From: Marinibacterium profundimaris
GTDB lineage: Bacteria > Pseudomonadota > Alphaproteobacteria > Rhodobacterales > Rhodobacteraceae
Direction: 5' to 3'
Assembly (NCBI RefSeq): GCF_002210095.1
Contig: NZ_AQQR01000016.1
Coordinates: 1 to 64,000, forward strand
DNA length: 64,000 bases
The notes beneath the pieces are model-generated. The model was not told the origin of the DNA. It ran no database searches and worked only from the letters and a program-made list of their open reading frames with translations. Positions within the stretch are counted from its first letter, which is position 1. Each line of letters begins with the position of its first letter. The position numbers and the translations under genes are program-made. Below are positions 57,821 through 64,000 of this stretch, in pieces.

Positions 57821-59035
57821 TCAGCGTTTCGGTTCGGCTACAGTGCCGTTTTCGGTGAGCTTGTCGATCTTCCCGGCGTCGTATCCGAGCTCTTCCAGCA
57901 CTGCGCGGCTGTCGGCGCCCAGCTCTCTGCGCCCGAGCCAGCGCAGCCGTCCCGGCGTCTTGTCCAGCTTTGGCACGGGTCCGACGACCTTGGTGTCGTC
58001 GCCCTCGACCCCGACGATGTCGCCGCGCGCGGCGATCTGCGGATCGGCAAGGATGTCATCGACGTCATAGACCATCGCCGCCACGGCATCGTGGGCCTGG
58101 AAGATGTCAATCGCCTTCTGCGCGTCATGCTGTGCCACAAATGCGCCGAGACGGTCCACAATCTCGTCCATGTGCTCCGCGAAGCCATCGAGGCTTTGGA
58201 ATTGCGGCTGTTCCGCCCATTCCTTTCCGCCCGCGGCTTCCAGAAGCCGCCGCCCGGTCGCCGCACTCCCTGCGCTGATTGTGACCCATTTCCCGTCCCT
58301 GGCGCGAAACACCCCCGCCGGGGCGTAGGAATTGGGTGCCTGAAGTCCGTTTCGGTCAACCGGTAGCCCCGCGCCGGTTCGCGTCGGAACGTGATAGTCG
58401 ATCAGGCGCAACAGCGGCTCGAAGATGGCCAGGTCCACCACCTGGCCCCTGGCGCTGCCGTTCTGCACCGCATGAAGCGCCATCATCGCGCCGTAGGCCG
58501 CCATCAGGCCGGTGGTCGAATCCGCGGCGGGAAAGCCGGGGTGCATCGGCGCGTTGTCGGCAAAGCCGGTGATGTGCGCCAGTCCGCTCATGGCCTCGCC
58601 GGCCCGACCGAAACCCGGCCACGAGGAACGCGGCCCGGTCTGGCCATAGCCCGAGATCCGCACGATCACCAGATCGGGATTCCAGCCATGCAGAACCTCT
58701 GGCGCCAATCCCGCCCTTTCAAGCACGCCGGGGCGGAAGTTTTCGATAAGAACCTGCGCGTTTTCGACCAAGCGGCGCAGAACCTCGCGGCCGTCTTCGG
58801 TTTTCCAGTCCAAGGCAACCAGTCGCTTGTTTCGGGCCAGCGTCTTCCACCACACACCGACGCCATCCTTGGCGCGCGCGCTCAGAACCCGCAGCATGTC
58901 GCCCTGCCCCGGCCGTTCGATCTTGATCACATCGGCGCCGAAATCGGAGAGCAGAGCGCCGCACATCGGCGCGGCAATCACATGCCCCATTTCAATCACC
59001 CTGAGATCGCTCAGCGGCCCGTCTGTTATCTTCAC
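57821..59035 (-). CDS. CaiB/BaiF-family (class III) CoA-transferase
   Basis: CoA-transferase of 404 residues with the N-terminal VIEMGHVIAAPMCGALLSDF and GADVIKIERPGQGD, the segment LIENFRPGVLER, and the catalytic Asp in FPAADSTTGLMAAYGA near residue 170. It moves CoA between carboxylates, avoiding ATP cost. First gene of the minus-strand operon and divergent from the split ADP-forming ligase; an operator-like site lies between them. The substrate pair is unknown. Confidence 0.9.
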   Translation of the reverse strand: MKITDGPLSDLRVIEMGHVIAAPMCGALLSDFGADVIKIERPGQGDMLRVLSARAKDGVGVWWKTLARNKRLVALDWKTEDGREVLRRLVENAQVLIENFRPGVLERAGLAPEVLHGWNPDLVIVRISGYGQTGPRSSWPGFGRAGEAMSGLAHITGFADNAPMHPGFPAADSTTGLMAAYGAMMALHAVQNGSARGQVVDLAIFEPLLRLIDYHVPTRTGAGLPVDRNGLQAPNSYAPAGVFRARDGKWVTISAGSAATGRRLLEAAGGKEWAEQPQFQSLDGFAEHMDEIVDRLGAFVAQHDAQKAIDIFQAHDAVAAMVYDVDDILADPQIAARGDIVGVEGDDTKVVGPVPKLDKTPGRLRWLGRRELGADSRAVLEELGYDAGKIDKLTENGTVAEPKR

Positions 59036-59134
59036 TCGGTAGTCTCCCAGATTGTCATTTCTCGGTCGTCAAGCCCTAACCTCCGGGTCCAGCGCCCTCA
59101 GTCTCATCGGAACCTAAATCCATTGCGAGAACAA

Positions 59135-59150
59135 TCGAACGCCCGTTAGA
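59135..59150. promoter_or_regulatory. TetR-type operator, site 8
   Basis: TCGAACGCCCGTTAGA: right arm intact, left arm CGAAC with one mismatch. In the 158-base divergent spacer between the CoA-transferase and the ADP-forming ligase alpha gene. Confidence 0.6.
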
Positions 59151-59193
59151 TCATCGAAACGGACAATAAAATTTTCACTTGACGGAGAAAGAA

Positions 59194-60609
59194 ATGGCTG
59201 AGCCAAACACGAATCGAATGGCGGTTCGCCGACCTTCGGTTGCAGAGGCATTGGACGCTCTGTTCGATCCCAGCACCATCGCGGTCGTCGGGGCCTCCCG
59301 CACCAAGGGCAAGCTCGGGCAGGCCGTGCTGGCCCTGCTGAAGAGCAACGGCTATCGCGGCAAGATCATTCCGGTGAACCCCTCGGGCGGCGAAATCGAG
59401 GGGCTTGCGGCAGCACGCAGCCTGGAGGAGATCGACGGCCCGATCGACGTGGTCGTTCTGGCAACCCCGGTCGGCGTCGCTCTCGATGCGCTGGAAACCT
59501 GTACCCGGCTCGATGTGAAAGTCGTGGTCGGGGTGACCTCCGGCTTTTCGGAAGCCGGGGAAGACGGCCACAACAACGAGATGCGGCTGCGCCGGATCAT
59601 GCAGGACGCGCCCTTTCGCCTGGTCGGGCCGAACTGCGAAGGCGTGGTGCGCCCCGCGTCGGATCTGCAATTGACCTTCAGCCCCATGTTCAACGGTCTC
59701 AGGCCCGGCCCCGTGGCCATGATTTCCCAGTCCGGCGCGCTAGGCGGCCTTATGGCGTTGCGTCTGGGCGAACGCGGCGTGGGGATCAATGCCATCGTCT
59801 CCAGCGGCAACGAAACGGATCTGACCGCCGCGGATCTGCTCGAATATCTCGGCAACGATCCGCAGACCCGCGTGGTTCTGTGCTACGTCGAGGAACTGCG
59901 CGACGGGCGCCGCTTTGCCGAGGCGGCCCAACGACTCACAAGAGCCGGAAAGCACGTCGTTGCGGTCAAGGGCGGACGAAGCCGCGCCGGATCGCGCGCT
60001 GTCGAATCGCATACCGGCGCGATGGCCGGAGACGACCGGGTGATCAGTGCGGTCTTCCGCGAAACCGGGGTTTTCCGCGCCCGGGAATCCGTGGCTGCCG
60101 TCGATGCCGTCACGGCCCTCGCCGCAGGCAGGCGGCCTGCCGGCAACCGGGTCGGAATCATCTCTGTCACCGGCGGGCTCGGCGTCGAGATGACCGACCT
60201 GGCCGAAAGCGCTGGCTTCGAGGTTCCGGTCCTGGACGAGGCGACGCAGACCGCGCTGTCGCGCTATGTGCCGTTCTACGGCTCGGTGTCGAATCCGGTC
60301 GACCTGACCGGCGTCGTTCTGGCGAATCCCACCTATGTGGGCCGTTGCCTCGAGGCCGTAGCGGCCGATCCGGGCGTGGATATCGCCATCGCAATTATCA
60401 CATTTGTGCCGGATCAACAGTTCATCGAGGCTTTGGCCGAGGCGTTCGACAGCACCGGCAAGCCGATCCTGATCGTCTGGACAGGCTCGGCGCGCAGCAA
60501 TGCCTCGGGCGAAGCTCTGCGCGAACGGGCTGTCCCGGTTTATGATTCGCCCGCGCGGGCGGCCTCGGGCCTTTCGGCGCTAGCGGCTACGACTGGAGAA
60601 GTGGCATGA
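59194..60609 (+). CDS. ADP-forming acyl-CoA ligase, alpha (CoA-binding) subunit
   Basis: Protein of 471 residues. An N-terminal CoA-binding domain has IAVVGASRTKGKLGQ, the succinyl-CoA synthetase-like ligase domain has ISQSGALGGLMA, and the phospho-His motif is ESHTGAMAGDDRVISAVF near residue 274. It lacks the ATP-grasp domain, which is supplied by the next gene (ATGA overlap). The ATG at 59194 follows GGAGAAAGAA. Heads the last plus-strand operon of the window. Confidence 0.9.
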   Translation: MAEPNTNRMAVRRPSVAEALDALFDPSTIAVVGASRTKGKLGQAVLALLKSNGYRGKIIPVNPSGGEIEGLAAARSLEEIDGPIDVVVLATPVGVALDALETCTRLDVKVVVGVTSGFSEAGEDGHNNEMRLRRIMQDAPFRLVGPNCEGVVRPASDLQLTFSPMFNGLRPGPVAMISQSGALGGLMALRLGERGVGINAIVSSGNETDLTAADLLEYLGNDPQTRVVLCYVEELRDGRRFAEAAQRLTRAGKHVVAVKGGRSRAGSRAVESHTGAMAGDDRVISAVFRETGVFRARESVAAVDAVTALAAGRRPAGNRVGIISVTGGLGVEMTDLAESAGFEVPVLDEATQTALSRYVPFYGSVSNPVDLTGVVLANPTYVGRCLEAVAADPGVDIAIAIITFVPDQQFIEALAEAFDSTGKPILIVWTGSARSNASGEALRERAVPVYDSPARAASGLSALAATTGEVA

Positions 60610-61277
60610 CCCCGAGGGAAACACTGGAAAACTGGCAGCGCGCCGGGCGTAAAGTGGTCCACGAGGCCGACTCGAAGGACCTGCTGCAACAGATCGGTAT
60701 ACCGGTGCCGAAACGCGATCCCGCCGAGGGGCGCTGTGTCGCCAAGCTGTGTCACGACGACTACCCGCATAAGTCCGATCATGGTCTCGTCCGACTGGGT
60801 CTCTCGCCTCAAGAGGCGAATCAGGCCGCCACCGAAATGGCAGAACGGTTTGTGGGCGGTACGGCGCTGATCGAGGAAATGGAAGAAGGGTCCGTGGCCG
60901 AATGGATCATAGGTTGCAAACGCGACGACACCTTCGGTCCGATCGTTCTGGCCGGCCCCGGCGGCATTCTGGTGGAACTGATAGACGCGGCCGAAATCCG
61001 GCTTGCGCCCGCAGGGCCGCAAACCGCCGAGGCGATGGTGAATTCAGGTCCCGGTGCCAGATTGCTGGCGGGGCTGCGCGGCGCGGAACCCGCCGACAAG
61101 GGGGCCCTGGCGGACCTGATTTCACGCATATCTGTTTTCTTCGCCGAAAACGCCGATCTGATCTCGGAAATTGAAATCAACCCTGTGATGGTTCGGGCGG
61201 ACGGGAAAGGATTGGCTGCTGCCGATGCCTTGATCGTGTTGGCACCCAAGGCGAATGAACAGGAGAATTTAACGTGA
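60606..61277 (+). CDS. ADP-forming acyl-CoA ligase, beta (ATP-grasp) subunit
   Basis: ATP-grasp subunit of 223 residues with AKLCHDDYPHKSDHGLVRLG near residue 45, FGPIVLAGPGGILVEL and the acidic metal-site segment EIEINPVMV. It pairs with the preceding alpha subunit; together they equal the fused enzyme at 54486. It overlaps both neighbours (ATGA before, GTGA after). Confidence 0.9.
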   Translation: MTPRETLENWQRAGRKVVHEADSKDLLQQIGIPVPKRDPAEGRCVAKLCHDDYPHKSDHGLVRLGLSPQEANQAATEMAERFVGGTALIEEMEEGSVAEWIIGCKRDDTFGPIVLAGPGGILVELIDAAEIRLAPAGPQTAEAMVNSGPGARLLAGLRGAEPADKGALADLISRISVFFAENADLISEIEINPVMVRADGKGLAAADALIVLAPKANEQENLT

Positions 61278-61774
61278 TACGTCACCCTTTCGGAGAGTTG
61301 TCACTGGGCCAGACCGGCGTTTCGAGCGGGCGGACGGTGACGGAAACCGATGTCGTCAATTTCTGCATGCTCACCGGGAACTGGCTCGAACTGCATTCCA
61401 ACATCGAGCATGCCAAGGAGGCGATATACGGCCAGCGCCTTGTTCAGGGCAGCCTCGTGTTTTCCATCGTCAACGCGATGATCCCCTTCGACAGCTCCGT
61501 GCTCGCTGCCTTCTACGGCTGCGACAAGCTGCGCTTTCTGCGGCCGACCTTCATCAACGACACCCTCTGGGCACGCGTCGAAATCGCCGATCTGAAGGAT
61601 CATGACGAAAAGCACGGTGTCGTAACCAGCAAGCTGGAAGGCATCAACCAGCGGGACGAAACGGTGATGCGCTGCGAGTTCAGCCTGCTGATCCGAAAGA
61701 CCCGTCTCGATCGCCCCGGAGAACCGCCCAAAATCCGGGCCGCGCACGACACCACACAAGGAGAGAGCGCATGA
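61274..61774 (+). CDS. MaoC-like hotdog dehydratase
   Basis: Hotdog protein of 166 residues. TVTETDVVNFCMLTGNWLELHSNIEHAKE resembles the MaoC/R-hydratase motif, with Asn and His where Asp and His usually sit, then YGQRLVQGSLVFSIVNAM and LRFLRPTFINDTLWARVE. It would hydrate an enoyl-CoA or act as a dehydratase. It starts with GTG inside the previous stop (GTGA) after an AGGAG site; the dehydrogenase start overlaps its own stop. Between a ligase and a dehydrogenase, it fits a short oxidation sequence. Confidence 0.82.
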   Translation: MIRHPFGELSLGQTGVSSGRTVTETDVVNFCMLTGNWLELHSNIEHAKEAIYGQRLVQGSLVFSIVNAMIPFDSSVLAAFYGCDKLRFLRPTFINDTLWARVEIADLKDHDEKHGVVTSKLEGINQRDETVMRCEFSLLIRKTRLDRPGEPPKIRAAHDTTQGESA

Positions 61775-62913
61775 ACTTCCTGACCCCCGAGCAGGAGATG
61801 TGGCGCACGACCGTCGAGCGTTTCATCGACGAGGAGATCGGCCGCGACTATATCCGCAAATGCGATCTCGAACGCGAATACCCCTATGAGGCCTATGAAA
61901 AGGTGGCCAAGCAGGGCTGGCTCGGCATCCTGTTCTCGGAAGAGAGCGGCGGGCTGGGCGGCGACATCATGGATTATGCGCTGATGTGCGAGGGGCTGGC
62001 AAAATACGGCTTCGACTTTTCCACCGGCCTGATGGTCGCCACCTTCACCGCGATGAATATCGAGAAATTCGGCACGCCCGAACAGAAAGAGCGGTACATC
62101 CAGCCGTTCCTGGATGGTGACATCCGCTTCTCGATCTCGATTTCCGAACCCGGCGCCGGGTCGGACGCGGCTTCGACCAAGACCCGCGCGCGGCGCGACG
62201 GCAACGGCTGGGTGGTCAAGGGGCAAAAGCTCTGGTGCTCGGGCGCAAAGGCCGACAATGCGATCCTCGCCATGCTGACCCGCACCGACCCCGACGCGCC
62301 AAAGCACAAGGGGCTGTCGGTGTTCCTGATCCCCAATGACACCGAGGGTCTGGACATCCGCAAGCTGCCGACCCTGGCGCGACGCGCAACAGGCACCACC
62401 GAGATTTTCGTCGATGACGTGAAACTGCCCGCCGATGCTCTGCTGGGCACCGAAAACGAAGGCTGGAAAATCATCACCGACCACCTGGAACTGGAGCGTG
62501 TCGCCGTGGCCGCCGCCTATGTCGGCAACGCCCAGACAGCGGTGGACGATGCCCTGCGCTACGCCCATGAGCGGATTCAGTTCGACAAGCCGATCTTTGA
62601 CTTTCAGGTGATCCGCCACATGCTGGCCGACATGCAGACCCAGGTCGACGCCGCGCGGCTGCTGGTCTATCGCGCTGCCAGTCTGGCCGCGGCCAAGACG
62701 CCCTGCACGCGCGAAGTGTCGATGGCAAAGCTCTTTGCCTCCGAGACCCTGCAAACCGTCACGCGCAACGGCATGCAGATCCTCGGCGGCCATTCCATGC
62801 TGCCCGAGGCGGATATGGAACGCTATTTCCGCGAAGGAATGCAAAGCACCATCGGTGGCGGGACCTCGCAGATTCAGCGCACGCTGATCGCCAAGACCAT
62901 GCGCCCGAACTGA
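61771..62913 (+). CDS. Acyl-CoA dehydrogenase
   Basis: Acyl-CoA dehydrogenase of 380 residues with ISEPGAGSDAASTK, HERIQFDKPIFDFQ, the C-terminal GGHSMLPEADMERYF and STIGGGTSQIQRTL. The EGT position is Gly, and Glu is kept in DHLELERVAV, the isovaleryl/long-chain arrangement. It overlaps the hotdog gene and is followed by the thiolase-fold gene after 48 bases. It differs from the PRSY-tail group. Confidence 0.9.
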   Translation: MNFLTPEQEMWRTTVERFIDEEIGRDYIRKCDLEREYPYEAYEKVAKQGWLGILFSEESGGLGGDIMDYALMCEGLAKYGFDFSTGLMVATFTAMNIEKFGTPEQKERYIQPFLDGDIRFSISISEPGAGSDAASTKTRARRDGNGWVVKGQKLWCSGAKADNAILAMLTRTDPDAPKHKGLSVFLIPNDTEGLDIRKLPTLARRATGTTEIFVDDVKLPADALLGTENEGWKIITDHLELERVAVAAAYVGNAQTAVDDALRYAHERIQFDKPIFDFQVIRHMLADMQTQVDAARLLVYRAASLAAAKTPCTREVSMAKLFASETLQTVTRNGMQILGGHSMLPEADMERYFREGMQSTIGGGTSQIQRTLIAKTMRPN

Positions 62914-62961
62914 CCTCGGGACCGCTTTGGGACACCACCGCACAACAAAGGGAAAGAGCAT

Positions 62962-64000
62962 ATGAAGAACGGACGCGATCCGGTGATCGTCGGCCTTGCC
63001 GACGCGCCAATCGAGGACGGGAAATTTGTCACGAAGGCTTCGGTTCTGGGCCATGCCGCCCTGGTGGCAAAGGCCGCCGTCGAAGAAGCCGGCCTGACGC
63101 TGGACGATGTGGACGGTCTTCTGACCGCCGGCATGTGGGGCGTACCGGGGCCGGGGCAGCTTGCGACGGTGACGCTGGGCGAATATCTCGGCATCATGCC
63201 AACCTATGTCGACGGCACCAATATCGGCGGCTCGGCGTTTGAGGCGCATGTCGCCCATGCCGCGATGGCGCTGCGCGAGGGCTATTGCGAGGTGGCGCTG
63301 ATCGTCTACAGCTCCGACCAGAAATCCTTGCGCAGCCGCAATCTGGGGGGGCGCCCCTCGGTCCTGTCGATGCAGCACGAAACACCCTACGGGATGCCGA
63401 CGCCGGTGGGTGGCTACGCGATGGCGGCGCAGCGTCACATGCACGAATACGGCACCACCTCCGAGAACCTGGCCGAGATCGCCGTCGCCACCCGGAAATG
63501 GGCGCAGCTGAACCCCGCCGCGACGCGGCGCGATCCGCTTTCCGTCGACGACGTCCTGTCCAGCACGATGATCTCGGAACCGCTGCACCTGCTTGATTGC
63601 TGCCTCGTCACCGACGGCGCGGGCGCCATCGTGATGACCACCGCCGAACGCGCCAAGGACCTCAAGACCAAACCCGTCGGGGTCAAGGGCTATGGTGAGG
63701 CACACACCCATTGGGCCATCGGAGAGATGCCCGATCTCGCCCGCCTGCTGCCGGCGCAAAAGGCTGGCGAAACCGCGATGAAAATGGCCGGTGTAAGCCA
63801 TTCCGACATCGACGTGGTCGAGGTCTATGACAGTTTCACCATCACCGTCCTGCTGACGCTGGAGGCGCTGGGTTTCTGCAAGATCGGCGAAGGCGGCGAT
63901 TTTGTCTCTGGCCAACGCACGGCGCCGGGCGGCGCCTTTCCGATGAACACCAATGGCGGCGGCCTGTCGGCGCTGCATCCGGGCATGTACGGGATGTTCC
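62962..64000 (+). CDS. Thiolase-fold protein, SCP-x/Ltp aldolase-like, partial at window end
   Basis: Begins at 62962 after GGGAAAGAGCAT and stays open to the last base (346 codons), so the C-terminus lies outside the window. N-terminus KNGRDPVIVGLADAPIEDGK. At the site of the thiolase nucleophile it reads DGTNIGGSAFEAHVAH, with no Cys, whereas the thiolase at 9030 has one. It retains VVEVYDSFTITVLL and TNGGGLSALHPG. Cys-less members of this family include the Ltp retro-aldolases of steroid side-chain breakdown, which pair with a DUF35/OB-fold partner. A partner gene just outside the window would support that. Confidence 0.85.
   Translation, partial: MKNGRDPVIVGLADAPIEDGKFVTKASVLGHAALVAKAAVEEAGLTLDDVDGLLTAGMWGVPGPGQLATVTLGEYLGIMPTYVDGTNIGGSAFEAHVAHAAMALREGYCEVALIVYSSDQKSLRSRNLGGRPSVLSMQHETPYGMPTPVGGYAMAAQRHMHEYGTTSENLAEIAVATRKWAQLNPAATRRDPLSVDDVLSSTMISEPLHLLDCCLVTDGAGAIVMTTAERAKDLKTKPVGVKGYGEAHTHWAIGEMPDLARLLPAQKAGETAMKMAGVSHSDIDVVEVYDSFTITVLLTLEALGFCKIGEGGDFVSGQRTAPGGAFPMNTNGGGLSALHPGMYGMF

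Noticed and set aside
61600-63978. A 792-codon open frame on the minus strand opposite the hotdog, dehydrogenase and thiolase genes.
   Set aside because: It is antisense to three well-supported genes with clear family motifs. It has no family features itself, is rich in His and Arg as expected for complements of GC-rich coding DNA, and has no ribosome site.
1-64000. Search for CRISPR arrays, tRNA or rRNA genes and riboswitches.
   Set aside because: No regularly spaced repeats, no cloverleaf-like or rRNA-like stretches and no recognisable riboswitch aptamers were seen, including upstream of bioY.

Overview
The window is GC-rich, tightly packed DNA that reads as an alphaproteobacterium, most likely Rhodobacteraceae (Roseobacter-type). 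This is inferred from protein style, codon choice and gene content (AtuA, BioY, TetR-controlled acyl-CoA operons, Liv and TRAP transporter pieces), not from a marker gene. No rRNA, tRNA or CRISPR array was seen. Almost every intact gene acts on acyl-CoA thioesters: eight intact acyl-CoA dehydrogenases plus one decayed copy, five crotonase-fold hydratases, three complete biotin-dependent acyl-CoA carboxylases, four AMP-forming acyl-CoA ligases and one PaaK-like ligase, two ADP-forming CoA ligase systems, a CaiB CoA-transferase, a 2,4-dienoyl-CoA reductase-like flavoprotein, several SDRs, hotdog thioesterases/dehydratases, two thiolase-fold proteins, an HMG-CoA-lyase-like and a citryl-CoA-lyase-like enzyme, and a BioY biotin importer.

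Layout: 160-1746, a metallo-hydrolase and bioY. 1795-7994 (-), carboxylase cluster 1: TetR, carboxyltransferase, hydratase, biotinylated alpha subunit, acyl-CoA dehydrogenase. 8175-11120, SDR and lipid-transfer-type thiolase divergent from a hexapeptide protein. 11235-17436 (-), carboxylase cluster 2 with a split alpha subunit and AtuA. 17570-22553 (+), two isovaleryl-CoA-dehydrogenase-type enzymes, an SDR, a crotonase and two thioesterases. 22535-23935 (-), a protein made of two complete TetR repressors in tandem. 24024-28872 (+), SDR, acyl-CoA ligase, NmrA-like protein, AraC regulator, thioesterase. 28873-31870, a patch of remnants around an intact MarR/DoxX/GST trio. 31891-35471 (-), ligase and dienoyl-CoA reductase-like protein. 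35567-48436 (+), one long operon with carboxylase cluster 3 and two lyases. 48559-51352 (+), a possible leader peptide, a LivG-type ATPase and an acyl-CoA ligase cut short by an IS5-family element (51353-52402). 52403-53541, truncated dctP and a decayed dehydrogenase. 53542-64000, an IclR gene, then two divergent operons of ADP-forming ligases, dehydrogenases, a CoA-transferase, a hotdog protein and a thiolase-fold gene that runs off the end.

The most striking pattern is regulatory. A 16-bp palindrome, TCTAACNNNNGTTAGA, with both 5-bp core arms intact at four places (8021, 23945, 35509, 48478) and slightly degenerate at four or five more (10267, 10349, 17513, 59135, weakly 54411), lies in front of nearly every operon, usually in the divergent promoter. 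The single TetR at 7365-7994 and both halves of the tandem TetR are recognisable paralogues sharing the signature TSAN(I/V)R in the ligand domain. The simplest reading is one local regulon of about 45 genes for activating and oxidising branched, isoprenoid or cyclic acids through CO2-fixing biotin enzymes, with one regulator built as a covalent pseudo-dimer. The substrate is not determined by the sequence. AtuA and the AtuE/LiuC-type hydratases point to acyclic terpenoid or leucine-like branched acyl-CoAs, while the 35.5 kb operon has features I associate with alicyclic acyl-CoA enzymes.
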